NCBI GenBank assembly: GCA_035222895.1
Contig: JAVYIG010001827.1
Coordinates: 1 to 64,000 of the forward strand
DNA from: Strongylocentrotus droebachiensis
Lineage: Eukaryota > Echinodermata > Echinoidea > Camarodonta > Strongylocentrotidae
Length of the DNA: 64,000 nt
Direction: 5' to 3'
Position 1 is the first letter of the stretch. Every line of letters begins with the position of its first letter. This document shows positions 1-11,289 of this stretch, piece by piece. Under the pieces are notes generated by a model. The model was given only the letters and a program-made list of their open reading frames with translations, had not been told where the DNA came from and did not search any database. Made by a program: the position numbers and the translations under genes.

Positions 1-590
1 GCCACATTTTTGAACAGATTTCTTTCAAATTGTGTTTAGAAGTGTACGTTGGTAAAATCTATGAACCTTTAGTTTTCGGTGATGCTGCCACCAGTGTACC
101 ATGTTTTATGGGGTCAAAGGTCATATTTTGCAAGATGGCGCAAGCTCTGCAGACCACCTTTCTTGATGGATTTCTTTCAAATTGTGTAGAGAGATACGTA
201 TCTAGGCACAATTAATCTACACATTTTTTCTTTTTTGTGATGCTGCCCTCATCGTTTGGTCCTTTTGTTTGGTCAAAGGTCATTTGTCCCTCTTGTACGC
301 TCTTACTGCCACATTTCTTGACAGATTTCTTTTGAATTTTCTGTGGAGATGTATCTCGGTCAAATCTACACATCTTTAGTGTTCGGTGATGCTGCCACCA
401 GTACAGTGTTTGTCTGTTATAGGGTCAAGGTTAAAAGGTCATGTTTTGGTTGCCGACTTTTGTGCGCTCTAACTGCCATATTTCTTGATGGATTTCGTTC
501 AATTTTGTAATAGCTTTAGATGCATTATCCTCTAATCGACACACATATTGTTTTGGAGATGCTGCTCCTATCTTGACAATTTAGACCTAG
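1..590. repeat. Degenerate ~150-bp tandem repeat with AGGTCA direct repeats
   Basis: About four diverged monomers begin with versions of 'ctgccacatttcttgacaga' near 1, 150, 300 and 470. Each carries 'gatgctgccacc' and most carry 'gggtcaaaggtcat'. Related sequence recurs at 14190-14590, so this is a dispersed family with internal tandem structure. No coding frame is convincing. The DR1-like motif at 111-123 and 271-282 matches the nuclear-receptor half-site pattern, but that may be only a property of the repeat. Confidence 0.7.
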
Positions 591-712
591 CCACTAGTGG
601 CGATCTCTATGTCATCCTATTTTGTTTCAGGGATGGGCGAGGGGATCTTTGTCCCTTCTTCGAACATAAGGATGACACAGAAATCGCTGCCAGTGCCGGG
701 GGATACTTTTTC
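588..712 (+). repeat. Conserved hairpin at the end of the 1-590 repeat
   Basis: Inverted arms at 599-618 and 669-688 pair over about 20 bp. The loop contains a smaller hairpin of the form gggga...tccc. A second copy at 14480-14566 keeps both stems despite base changes. It is followed by 'gctgcca.tgccgggggatac' in both copies. This looks like the structured end of a mobile element; the family was not identified. Confidence 0.6.
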
Positions 713-1014
713 TAGTTTATATAGCAATTGGTATCTAATCTTTGAATAACGATGAAAAGGCAATATACTGAATATTTTCCTTGGAAGATTTGCATTTAAT
801 CCTTAACATTAACAGACCCAGTTTTTGTTTTTTATCAACTACTTATTTCTTACATTCCAAATTACATTTAGATATAATTAAGTTCCATATATAACATTTT
901 TTTTCATGTGGTTATGTAATCAGCTTTCCACATTTGTTGTAGCCATGAGGTATTGAAAAATTAAACACCCTTCCTTGTGATTTCCTCTCAATACACACCT
1001 CGCACCTCATTTAA
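713..1014. other. AT-rich spacer, nothing recognised
   Basis: No coding frame, repeat or RNA gene was recognised. It separates the hairpin repeat from the SINE. Confidence 0.5.
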
Positions 1015-1245
1015 ATCGGGCATGGTGGCTCAGTGGTCATGAACGGGAGGTTGTGGGTTCAAACCCCGGCCGAGTCATACCAAAGACTTATAACAATGGA
1101 ACCTTCTGCCTTCTAGCTAGGTGCTCAGCATATTAGATTGGAGAAGGGTAGTAATAACATATTATGTTATGCAGGGCCCCGCTGGAAGAGCAGTTTCATA
1201 ACTGAAGTGGCTACCCCGGGTAAATAAAACATTATGATTATTATT
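1015..1245 (+). mobile_element. tRNA-derived SINE
   Basis: The head has an RNA polymerase III A box at 1026-1036 (tggctcagtgg) and a B box at 1056-1066 (ggttcaaaccc), about 20 bp apart as in tRNAs. It is not a usable tRNA because no full cloverleaf is evident. The body continues through 'gctggaagagcagtttcata' and ends in 'gggtaaataaaacattatga', a tail typical of SINEs in marine invertebrates. Probably a retroposed copy in + orientation. Confidence 0.75.
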
Positions 1246-1252
1246 AACAGTG

Positions 1253-3345
1253 TATTATCAGGTGGGCTGTATCTAATACAGACCACCTTATATTTTTGTT
1301 AAAATTGCCTTTATTATCAGGTGGGCTGTATCTAATACAGACCACCTTATATTTTTGTTAAAATTGCCTTTATTATTATTTATTATTTATTTATTTTTCT
1401 TATTTTGACCCACTTTTTTGTTAGCAAAATTACTTTGAAATGGTTCAATCAAATGCTTTGATATTTGGCATACATATGTATAGGCATATGGACAAGACAC
1501 GGTAAGGTTTTCAACCTTGACCTTGACTGATGACGTCATCTAGGCGTCATTTTGTTAAATTTTCTGAAAATCATCTCATGATCATATCTTCAAAACCAAA
1601 AGGTATTTCTTATTCATATTTATCATGATCAAGGTCAATATCCATCCGGTCAATTTCATGTCAAAAAACGCGCGCGTGCGCGTACGTCCGCGCGTCAGTG
1701 CGCGCGCACAAAAATTAAATGCTCAAAATCGTCTCAAATTTATTTTGCATACGTTTCAGGTCATTTTAAGCATTTTATAAAAAATCGCGCGTACGAGCAT
1801 GCGCGCGCGTTTTCGCGCGTAACACCATTACACAACATAGAATCGCCATTTTTTTTTCTTTCATGATATTTCTCATATTTTTTCGAGGAATTTGATACCA
1901 TGTTTATCTCTTTATGACCATTAATAACAAGATGAGCGTCAATTCAAGATAAATGTCCGTGCGCGCGAGCTCTTTTATTACATAGCATATATGGGCAAAA
2001 ACATGCCTATACAAAATCCATTATAGCTCTTTGGAATGAACCGTGACCTTCAATGTTTTTTCATATTTAGATAGAGTATGAGTCATAAATATGATTCCAT
2101 GTCTCATTTGGCCATTAAGTGTATCGTGACATCATCATAATGGCCTTGGAACTCAAAATATGAATTTGCATATAATGACGTCAGCATATTTATGTAACAT
2201 TGATTGTATCTCTGTAAATATTGATCGATTTTCTTCCAAATTTCGATATGATGTAGCTGAGACAATTCTCTACAAGCCCAGTCTACAACATTTTTCATTT
2301 TGATGCTTCATCATAGTGAAAATTACGATTAAAGGGCACATATCAGAAATTTCTTACGTTGCGTGTTATGCCTAAGGAAGGTGAATTTCGTTTACATCAT
2401 TACATCAATGACATTGTTTTTATCAGTATCTCGCTTATTTTTGCTCTATTTTGTCTCAAATTCTAGTTGACCAGCCCACCTATACTTGTTCCAAACAAGT
2501 ATTATGTCTAGTTTATTTATTATTTTTCTTATTTCGACCCACTTTTTGTTAGCAAGATAACTTTGAAATGGCTCAATCAAATGCCTCTAAATTTGGCACT
2601 CATATATGTATAGGCATATAGACAAAGAAGAGCAAGTTTTTCAAACTTGACCTTGACTGATGACGTTATCTAAGCGCCATTTTATGAAATTTTCTGAAAA
2701 TCAACTCATGATCATATCTTCATAACTAGTCTTCAAAACTGAACCATATTAAAACATATGAACCTCAGGTCAAGGTTCAACATAATATGTCATCAAAATT
2801 TGCGCGCGCCCCTTGACGCGCACGTTCCTGTGCATCAAAATTTTAAAATACTCAAAATCAATTTTTAATCAAATTTGAGTACGTTTTAGGCCATTTTGAG
2901 CGTTTAAAAAAAATCCTGCAGATTCACATGTGCGCGCGTTTTTCGCACGTAACACAATTACACAACATAGAATCGCCATTTTTTTTCTTTCATGATTTTA
3001 CTCGTTTTTTTCCAAACAATTTGATACCATGTTTATCTCTTTATGATTATTAATAACGGACTGAGCATCCGTTCAAGATAAATGTCCGTTCGTGCGCGCT
3101 CTTGTACTACATAGCATATATGGGCAAAAACATGCCTACAAATTCCATTATAGCTGTTTGGGACCCACCTGGACCCCCAGTTTGTTTTCATATTTTGATA
3201 TAGTTTGAGTCGGAGATATGATTTCATGTCTCATTTAGCCATTACAAATATTCTGACGTCATCATAATGGCCTTCAAACTCAAAATACAAATTTTAGTTG
3301 GAACAGCCCACCTACACTTGTTCCAAGCAAGTATTACTATCTAGT
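1253..3345. repeat. Two tandem copies of a ~1-kb repeat with GCGCGC tracts and terminal hairpins
   Basis: Copy 1 runs about 1253-2510 and copy 2 about 2511-3345; both contain 'gacccactttttgttagcaa' and the same order of sub-blocks. The left end is a 59-bp direct duplication (from 1261 and 1320), each containing a 12-bp-stem hairpin from ggtgggctgtat. Each right end carries 'cagcccacct' followed by a hairpin on atacttgtt/aacaagtat. Alternating purine-pyrimidine runs lie at 1660-1710 and 1785-1820. No transposase frame was seen. Probably a non-autonomous element that inserted or duplicated in tandem. Confidence 0.65.
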
Positions 3346-4244
3346 TCTATGTGTCCTCGTTATACCTCTTTTTTACAACCTTAAAGTTTTAAGAGTATAA
3401 ACTGCAACTATGCAACTATTCTACCTACAGTGTTACGCATCTCTCCTGGGAACACAAAGTCATTTAATCAAATGTGTTGTGGCCTGAAATGTTGGACCAT
3501 ATGAGTTCTTCATCAGGCAGCAACTTTTGTTTGGATTTCATTTGTGTTGGCTGTGTGAAAATGGTAATAGAGGGCCCAAAATACTTTTTGGCTGTTACCC
3601 ATTTGCACTTTGAAAATATGTCTTTTTTCATAAGGTGTTACCATGGAATAACACAAGATATGCCATATATTTGCATGACATCTTATAGTCCTTTTTATCT
3701 CCACTCGAGCCTTTTTTTTACGGCTTGAGAATTGAACCAAGAATTGTGATATACCGGTAGTGGTTATTTCTGTGAAAAGAGACAAGTAACACTTTTTTGA
3801 AAAACAGCTTTGTGCATAATTTTTTGTATTTCCTAGTAACATATTGTCCTATCATCAGAAACAAAAAATCAAACAAACACAAACTTTACAAAAATATATG
3901 TCCTCATTATGATCATAAACTTTGTCCGGAATTTCAATGGTGTCATTCCTGCTATATAAAAACGTTTTCAAAGTTCTTATATACTTTGCTTTGTGTAACT
4001 ACCCCCAGGGACTAGCTGTGGTATAATAATTTTTCAGCTAAACATCACATTGTTTTTTCTGCAATTTGATAAATGGATAGTTCTGCTTCTCCATCTCCAT
4101 GTATATGACTAAATAAAGCCCAGAGCATAGCCGTACAGAAACATGTAAATGTATATCGGAGCACCCAGTTATATTTGCAGTCATTCAATAAAAACATGTA
4201 CTCTGGTAATGTACTTGTATGAATCACTGTTTGTTTACATGTAG
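3346..4244 (+). other. Intron sequence upstream of the first LRR exon
   Basis: No exon was recognised in 3346-4040. From about 4060 to 4244 the sequence matches the segment before the other LRR exons ('cagttatatttgcagtcatt', then 'ctctggtaatgtact'), so this part belongs to the duplicated exon cassette. Confidence 0.6.
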
Positions 4245-4412
4245 GTCCAAACTCTCCACCTTCTTGGTGTTAGGTGTCCAACACCAGCCTCTTCACACCA
4301 CCTAGTAAATGTTATGTGTTCCATGCCAAACCTGACTGCCCTGATACTATGTGGAAAGAAGTTCAACGAGGAGTTCTATTGTGCACTGAATGCAAAGGCG
4401 TCAACCTTACAT
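4245..4412 (+). CDS. LRR cassette exon 1 (NLR-like protein, internal exon)
   Basis: The exon follows the acceptor 'catgtag' and encodes 56 residues in phase 0, starting VQTLHLLGVRCPTPASSHHL and ending AKASTLH. It covers two 28-residue LRRs of the ribonuclease-inhibitor type; the framework LCSMPNL lies near residues 24-30 (here MCSMPNL) and hydrophobic residues follow the LxxLxL spacing. Exactly 168 bp with symmetric phase is the classic unit of animal NLR LRR exons. Oddity: the last codon is CAT rather than CAG, so the donor reads cat|gtatgt and lacks the usual final G, which may weaken splicing. Such LRR domains sense ligands or control oligomerisation in cytosolic immune receptors; that role is inferred from family resemblance, since no NACHT domain is in the window. 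Confidence 0.72.
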
Positions 4413-5161
4413 GTATGTATGTGTGTTTTTACACTATATATCAATGCTATTATGAATTAATGTACACATATAACAATCGACGGTCAACAATTTTTAATTT
4501 GTGTAAATATCGAAAAATATATTGAAAATATGATGTTCTCCAAAAGAAATTCACTTTACAGTTGTTATGTTCCTTTTCCAGCCAACATCAAATTCTGCAG
4601 GAATTATGTGTATGTCATGTATGTCCTATCTCTAAAATTTAAACATTAGCAGTGTCCTAGTATTCAAATTATGCGAGGAAACCCGTTTACCTTCTAGACT
4701 TCACTGTCAGACACTATTGAGTGACTAACCGACAATTTTGTTGGTAAAAACATACACAAAATGAGTTTTAACAGGTACATGACCATTTTTGTTTACCTCA
4801 ATAACCCACTACTTGTAATGGCCAAAATTAAGCTGATTGGAGCTTTGTGCAACACAAAACGTATGCCCATTTGGTAAATGGGTCTTAAAATCAGACTATT
4901 AGGTGATTGCAATCACTTAAATTGAGTCGACAACTAATGGTCGTTATTCTCCCACTAGAAGCCATTTTAAAGCCCTTTCGTTTGGAGGGAAATTGTGAAT
5001 TAGTTTTGTCTTTCAAATGCCGTTGGAATTTAACCTTTTCATTTTTTTCTCAATTTTTGGTATTTCGGAACCCCCAGTTATATTTCAAGTCATTCAATTT
5101 AAATATGAAGGCCTACTCTGGTAAAGTAATTGTTTAAATCACTGTTTGGATACATGTATAG
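4413..5161 (+). other. Intron between LRR exons 1 and 2
   Basis: Begins gtatgt and ends in the acceptor 'catgtatag'. The last ~120 bp resembles the pre-exon block seen before the other LRR exons. The rest holds no recognised feature. Confidence 0.6.
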
Positions 5162-5329
5162 GTCCAAACTCTCAACCTTTTAGATGTTAGGTGTCCAACA
5201 TCAGCCTCTTCACATCACCTAGTAGATGGTTTGTGTTCCATGCCAAACCTGACTGACCTGAGAATAAGAGTAAAGGATTCAAAGGAGGAGTACTATTCTA
5301 CACTAAATGCAAAGGCCTCAAACTTACAG
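5162..5329 (+). CDS. LRR cassette exon 2 (NLR-like protein, internal exon)
   Basis: 168 bp, 56 residues, phase 0 at both ends, acceptor 'tatag' and donor cag|gtatgtg. It starts VQTLNLLDVRCPTSASSHHL and keeps the LCSMPNL framework and a C-terminal AKASNLQ. Residues 33-44, just after the central L, read RIRVKDSKEEYY and differ sharply from the other cassettes, while the rest of the exon is nearly constant. It splices in frame to the exons on either side. It is 917 bp from exon 1. Confidence 0.78.
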
Positions 5330-5956
5330 GTATGTGTACATGCACTCTATGTCCATGCCATGATGATGAATGTAGCAGTGGAGATAAGTTTAAGGACCCA
5401 ATAAACAAAATCACGTGAAAATCACGTCAATATCAAGGTATCGACTTACTTGAGTACAGTTACTTTCTTCAAACACCTGTTATGTAAATGTGTTAATACG
5501 TTTATTGCACTAGGTCACTTAAAACACAAGTACACTAAATCACGCAATTGTCACTGCAATATCACCATTATAATAGCATGATTATCCCTACCTTGCAGAA
5601 CATGGTTTGTAAACTTATACTCCTGTGTTTGTTTGGTTATGAAATTACATCTTCATAAACGAAATTATCGCGTCACAGAAACACGTGAAGTGTTAGTGAT
5701 AGTTTTAGTCAAAATATCTGCGTAAAATTCATGTGAATATTACGAGGCTGACTTGAGATGAATCATGTTCTTCATTTATGTGAAATTTACGTCAAAGAGG
5801 AAATATGTTACTGTAACCCCCGTTCAACCCAATAATTACACAAATGTTACACAATAAATAAACCAAAATAATGACGTACTCATCCCGTTTCTGAACATCG
5901 TGTTTTGGATCTTCCATAATTACGTCCAGGTGCGCCGGAAGTAGTTTGGGATTAGA
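5330..5956. other. Intron with scattered cacgtga-type motifs
   Basis: The first ~60 bp match the sequence after other LRR exons (catgatgaatgtagcagtgg). Then comes AT-rich sequence with several 'tcacgtgaa' or 'atcacgtca' words at 5412-5800, possibly decayed satellite related to 6615-7400. No exon was seen. Confidence 0.45.
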
Positions 5957-5984
5957 GGGGGGGGGGGGGGGGGGGGGGGGGGGG
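5957..5984 (+). repeat. Poly-G run of 28 bases
   Basis: An uninterrupted G homopolymer, the longest of more than twenty long G or C runs in the window. Its length may be inexact in the assembly. Confidence 0.9.
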
Positions 5985-6009
5985 CGGTTGGTGCAAACAT
6001 CCCAGAAGA

Positions 6010-6640
6010 GAAAGACCAGTTGATGAACCAGTTAATGCCAACTGGTAACCCTGGAAATTGAAATGGGCTAAATGATCCAGTTGATCCAGGCCAGTTAGAA
6101 TTCAACTGGTCTAGCTAGCTGAGCCATTAGAACCATTTGGTAAAACGTCTAACTAGTTGAACGACAACAAGACTTCAATACTGGTACATCTGTATTTCCA
6201 ATGTAAAGGCCATGGAAATAAGTTGACTTACTTAATTTAATTAATCAAAAAAAATTCATATACTTGTATTTTATTGACATTATTTTAGTTCATAATTAAA
6301 TGTAATTTATACGAAGTAGCGAAATGTCCTAATAACTGGTAATTTATATTTGTAGTATTTTCGAAATGAATTGCATATAACTAAATCATTATTAATTAAG
6401 AAATATGCTGTAAATTCAGATAAATTGTTTAAAAAACATAGATCTGCACGCACCCCAATTTCAATATGCAAATTAATTGGTGTCAGCTGGTTCAACTGGA
6501 AATATGCTAACATGCAGTCAGTCATTAACTGGTGCAACTGGAAATATGCACACAGACCAGTTATCAACTGGTGCAATGAAAAGATGCCAACAGTCAGTTA
6601 TCAACTGTGAAAATAGAAATATGCCGACAGTCACGGGATT
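6010..6640. repeat. CAGTT/AACTG-rich minisatellite-like tract
   Basis: Words such as 'ccagttgat' and 'caactgg' are dense at 6010-6160 and 6470-6640. The second block shows about three diverged ~45-bp units built from 'ttaactggtgcaactggaaa' and 'tatgc'. Small open frames here have repeat composition and are not genes. 6165-6465 is plain AT-rich sequence. Confidence 0.55.
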
Positions 6641-7400
6641 ATCATCACGGAACTTAAATGGTAACGTGAAACCATCAAGACATCCAAGAATAACTTATTT
6701 TTTCACACCTGGAAATCACGGAATACCCAGCTTATATTAATAATCTGTTTGAGTCACAAGATCATCACTGCAGAGCTGCTGGCAACTTTGACTACCATTT
6801 AAATAGGTGTTTTAAGAATAATGACTAATTTTTCTCACCTAAAAATCGCTGATGCCCAGCTCAGATTAATAATCCGTTTGAGTCACAAGATCATCACCGT
6901 GGAACTGCTGGCAACTTTGACTAGCATTTAAATAGGTGTTTTAAGACACCTAATAATTACTTATTTTTCACACCTAAATATTAAAGATTCACAGCTTAAA
7001 TTAGTAATCAGTTTTAGCTACGTGATCATCACCAAGAAAGTTATGGTAACTTTGAAACCATTTAAAAAGGTGTTTTAAGACACTTAATAATTATTTATTT
7101 TTCACACCTAAAAGTCATGTATGCCCAGCTTAGATTAATAATCCGTTTGAGTCAGGAGATCATCACCGCGGAACTTATGGCAACTTTGACCACCATTTTA
7201 AAAGGTGTTTTAAGACACCTAATAATTACTATATATATTTTTCACACCTAAATATCACGGATTCACAGCTTAGATTAGCAATCAGCTTGAGCCACGTGAT
7301 CATAACCAAGAAAGTTATGGTAACTTTGAAACCATTTAAAGAGGTGTATAAGACACCTCAGAATCACTCATTTAATATAACCAGAGATTCACGGACAGAA
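6641..7400. repeat. ~135-bp satellite with alternating A/B monomers
   Basis: Five diverged monomers have their anchor word (aatccgtttgagtca or aatcagttt) near 6741, 6870, 7005, 7140 and 7280, so the period is about 130-140 bp. A-type monomers carry 'gcccagctta' and 'ctggcaactttga'; B-type carry 'gattcacagctta' and 'aagaaagttatggtaacttt'. The order A-A-B-A-B suggests a 270-bp higher-order unit. 'ggtgttttaagacacct', a near palindrome, recurs at each boundary. Confidence 0.72.
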
Positions 7401-7763
7401 CAAAGACGATTAGCTGGTGTAAGTAACATGATTACCATCAACCTTGGACAATCTGTGAAACCAATCGATAAAGGTGCTTACAAGACCAAAATAATTACTT
7501 ATTTATCACCACCATCGGTTAACAGAAAAAAACTTGTCGCTTGGTCAAGTGGTTATTTGGTCATTAACACTTGATTTACAGAGGTAAGTGGAATCACGTT
7601 ACTCCAGTCGCATGATAAATTGGTGGTTTTTAGGTTAGATGAAAACATGAACAGGAGTACCTTTTTTGTTTAAATCTAGTTCAAAAGGCACCATACTTTA
7701 AAATCACTTAAAATACACTCGCAAAAGAGATTACTTTTTAGTGTTCTGTTTATTGGGGAGTTA
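7401..7763. other. Spacer between satellite and palindrome
   Basis: Possibly a decayed continuation of the satellite in its first 150 bp; otherwise nothing was recognised. Confidence 0.4.
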
Positions 7764-7765
7764 TA

Positions 7766-8645
7766 CAGTGCGTCCCAGAAAAAACGAAACCGAGAAGTAT
7801 CAATGTTTTATCATAACTTAATCACAACTATAATTAATGAATGATACATATTTGGAAAGCTTAGAGTCTCCTCTTTCATGTGATGCTACGCAGATTATGC
7901 ATATTTCACGCATGAGTGATTAAAAGCAATTTGAAGGAAGGAAACCAAAAAGACATTTGGCGGGCGGTATCTGAATTTCGAAGAAAAATTCACATTTCTA
8001 GAAAGTTGAGTTTCTGCCCTTTCATATGACACCTCAATCAGGAAAAATGAGCGAGGAATGACAAAGTTCTGTTTGTTTAAAGTAGTGCTTGCATTTCCAT
8101 AATTTTATTAAACGAATTCGTTTTCACTGGCTGCCTGCCGTATCAATAAACGAAATTAACAAAAGACTTAACTCCGTTTCGTTGACAATCAGCCGTAGAC
8201 GAAAGTCTTCATGCATGGCTGATTGTCAACGAAACGGAGTTAAGTCTTTTGTCAAATCTGCTTTTTGCTACGGCAGGCACCCAGTGAAATCGAATTCGTT
8301 TGTTAAAATTATGAAAATGTAAGGGCTACTTTAAACAAACAGAACTTTGTTATTCCTGGCACATTTTTCTTGATTGAGGTATCATATGAAAGAGCAGAAA
8401 ATGAACTTTCTAGAAATATTAATTTTTCTTTGAAATTCAGATACCGCCCGCCAAATTACTTTTTGGTTTCCTTCCTTCAAATTGCTTTTAATCACTCATG
8501 CGTAAAACATGCATCACGTGAGTAGTATCAACTGAAGGAGGAGACTCTAAGCTTTCCAAATATGTATCATTCATTAATTATGGTTGTGATTAAGTTATGA
8601 TAAAACATCGATACTTCTCGGTTTCGTTTTTTCTGGGACGCACTG
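7766..8645. mobile_element. 880-bp palindromic foldback MITE flanked by TA
   Basis: The left arm 7766-8194 and right arm 8217-8645 are near-perfect inverted repeats of 429 bp each around a 22-bp centre (8195-8216). Both ends read CAGTGCGTCCCAGAAAAAAC and are flanked by TA (7764-7765 and 8646-8647), the target duplication of Tc1/mariner-type transposons. No transposase is encoded; the small frames at 8089-8322 are arm sequence. It lies in the intron between LRR exons 2 and 3. A transcript would fold into a long double-stranded RNA. Confidence 0.85.
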
Positions 8646-8831
8646 TATTATAGTAATAATGACTGCTGAAAATTAAAGCAGTCATTATTACTTTCATATA
8701 CTGAAGACAAAAAAGAGTCAACTTATGACACCACCTTGGCTTTTCTCTACTTTATCTGCACGGTTGTTGTTTGTGAGTGTATCTTTCAGAGTTAGACTAG
8801 ACCTTTATAGGTCTAGTCTAGATCTAAGTAT

Positions 8832-9433
8832 GTAACACTTCCCCCTAATTCCTCACAAATTTCAAAGCTGTTGAGTGTCATAACATCAATAAATACCTTG
8901 TCCTAAAGACCTACAGGATCATCCAAATCAAGCGAACCTTGGATTTTGTCCATGTCTTCTGCCGAGATAGCTGGTTTGTGAGCAACTCCCTTTCCTTCTT
9001 GTTTAATCATTGCTGAAAAACACCTAAAAACTTTTGTCGAATTGGAAAAATCTTCATGCTTAATTTATGATGTTGACATTGGTAGAATTCATGAAATGAC
9101 GCCAAAGTCTGAATCTAATAGTTAAAATTGATTTCTGCATGTATACAAAACCGTTCTTCCATCTAGACTATATAGCACCTGCGTAAAACTTTTGGAATAG
9201 GCCTATAGGCCTAGATCTACGTTGTCCAGCTCCGAATTTGGAAGTTTGTTTAAGCTATCGAGGTCTGTGTCGATAACTTGCATGTAGCCTAGATCTAGAC
9301 CTAATCTTAGTGGAATATTTTTATGGAGAATTTCACATACCCTTTTGGTGTTCTTACTGCCACCAGTATTAATCAAGTCTAGCAATGGATCATCATCAAG
9401 AAGTTGAAATCTAGGAATAGTTTATTCAGCCAT
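8832..9433 (-). pseudogene. Decayed Crypton/KIAA1958-like tyrosine recombinase gene fragment
   Basis: Two exon-like pieces are visible. At 9433-9341 a start codon leads to MAE, an in-frame TAA at 9424-9422, then TIPRFQLLDDDPLLDLINT and GGSKNTKR before a gtatgt donor. At 9012 an acceptor (ttttcag) leads into MIKQEGKGVAHKPAISAEDM followed by DKIQGSLDLDDPVGL, a TAG stop, then DKVFIDVMT. 'SKNTKR' and 'EGKG...P.I....M.KI...G.L..DDP' resemble the conserved start and middle of the DUF3504/KIAA1958 domain derived from Crypton elements. The stops and missing middle mark it as non-functional. It sits antisense in an LRR-gene intron. The assignment rests on motif memory only. Confidence 0.45.
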
Positions 9434-10429
9434 TTTTGCCTTGTTTGGAAACTAGTCGATTCTAGGCCGGATTTAGTAGTACGATTGACATCGTCGGTCG
9501 TCTTATTAAAAATCTAAATTATTAAGCGACCAATTCGCACGCACACAATGTATGGTATCCGCGCTCACTCAAAGCATATTTTAACACGTGAACCAATTCC
9601 TTCTTCCACTCATCTCTATTACCAGTACATACCAAGTCTTTTATCTCAACTGGTATGTTCCTTTGGGGCTTTGTTCTCTTCCATTCTTTATTCATGGATC
9701 TTGTGTGAAAGCATTAGGTATTTCCAATTGTTACTTTTCATTGGTTCTCTTCTCTTTTTCCTTTTTGATATTCAGTCTTACCCATTAAATCCTAGTTTGC
9801 TTTTGGTTTATGATGTATTTCATTTCGTCTAAGACACCCAGGCTGCGGGGCCTGAGACGCATTTATCTGGTGCCGAGCCGCGGGCTCTTAATCGTGATGG
9901 GTACTGTACCCTCTGCTCTCTTTCAAGGTGCATAGTTGGTAATGGTAGATAACTCAGGATAATGGAGAATGGTCAGACTGGTTTGTTAAGGTAGCCATTT
10001 TATTTATTCAACTATCGGATGGATACCGGATAATCTGATATCGTAATTGTACGCCTGGTAGGATATATTCCTTAAATGCCTCACTATGTAGTAATGAAAT
10101 GCACTACGGCTGTAATTGTTGGTCTTCCTGTGTTCGACCTATGCACCGTCAGGAAGTTTGCTGTGCTTACTTCCCTGCACTATCCAAATTCTTAACTTTA
10201 ACCCTGCACCAAAAGTATACCTATCACTAAACCGAAGCTGAAATATATTTGCAGCCCTTATCCAAATCCTGTATATTTGACTAAATAAAGCCGAGAGCAT
10301 TTTATCATCTGAGTATATAGCCAAACAATATACATGTATATCGGAGCACCCAGTTATATTTGCAGTCAGTCAATTAAAACATGTACTCTGGTAATGTACT
10401 TGTATGAATCACTATTTGTATTCATTTAG
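9434..10429 (+). other. Intron before LRR exon 3
   Basis: 9540-9840 is T-rich with an open frame encoding a hydrophobic run, probably a composition artefact. From about 10040 the sequence joins the duplicated cassette ('ggtaggatatattccttaaatgc', then 'cagttatatttgcagtcagt') up to the acceptor at 10428-10429. Confidence 0.55.
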
Positions 10430-10597
10430 GTCAAAACTGTCATGCTTCTATGTGTTGGCTCTCCAACATCGGCCTCTTCACATCACCTCACAAATGCTTT
10501 GTGTTCCATGCCAAACCTGACTAAACTGACACTACTTAGAGGGGTTTCCCCGGAGGAGTTATATTCTACACTCAATGCAAAGGCGTCAACCTTACAG
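10430..10597 (+). CDS. LRR cassette exon 3 (NLR-like protein, internal exon)
   Basis: 168 bp, phase 0-0, acceptor 'catttag' and donor cag|gtacat. It encodes 56 residues starting VKTVMLLCVGSPTSASSHHL and ending AKASTLQ. The LCSMPNL framework is kept. The variable segment at residues 33-44 reads TLLRGVSPEELY. Gly-Ser replaces Gly-Cys or Arg-Cys at residues 10-11, unlike its neighbours. It splices in frame from exon 2 and to exon 4. Confidence 0.78.
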
Positions 10598-11289
10598 GTA
10601 CATGTATGTTTGTGTGTTTGTACTCTACAGGTATATCCATGCCATGATGAATTCATATGTAGCAGTAGAGATGAGTTGTCAAAGAAGGTTCATTGCAATT
10701 TGAAAACTTGGCAAATTATTCCTCTACAGATTGCTGAGAACTTCAAGAAAATGAGTGAAGTACTTTTTAAGCTCTCTAGTGTGAGAAATTATTGAAATTG
10801 AATTTTGATAACCTTTCCAGAACCCACTCACAAAGTGAAATGACGGCGATAAAACACATGGGATAATGGAGACGTCACAGAATGAACAACCCTACATCAC
10901 GCGCTCGTAGGTTATTCTCAAGTTAAGCTGTAATTACAGATATACAATTGATCTATAGAGCTAAGAACCATAAGGCCTACGGTCGGCTTTTAAAAAAAAG
11001 TCTTTTTTGTTATCCTTTTTTAGAAAAAATGTATTATTAACATTTAAAACTGAGAAATATCAGCCCACAGAGGGATTAAAAAAAAGGAGAAGAGATTTTC
11101 GACCGACCGACCGACCCATGTTTTGGCATCTAAAGGGCAATTCAACATTTTTACTTTAAGGCCTAATGTATGCCAAGGAGGAGCCTTAATTCTGGTGTGT
11201 CTTCAAAAAAAAAGTGTGTTTGCCCCAGGTTCAACTACAAAATCAAGTACCACATGAATGCAGTTACGGTACTCAATGCAATATATGTG
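10598..11289 (+). other. Start of the long intron after LRR exon 3
   Basis: The first ~80 bp match other post-exon segments (ccatgccatgatgaattcat, then agcagtagagatgag). The rest is AT-rich with short runs such as four copies of cgac near 11100. No gene was recognised. Confidence 0.45.

Noticed and set aside
1015..1090. tRNA gene
   Set aside because: A and B boxes are present but no full cloverleaf, and the sequence continues into a SINE body.
3474..3842. Overlapping 84- and 109-codon frames
   Set aside because: Opposite-strand overlap, no domain, AT-rich codon use and no cassette homology.
9548..9832. 94-codon hydrophobic frame resembling a membrane protein
   Set aside because: T-rich sequence gives Phe/Leu/Ser by composition; no splice or start context, and it lies inside an LRR-gene intron.
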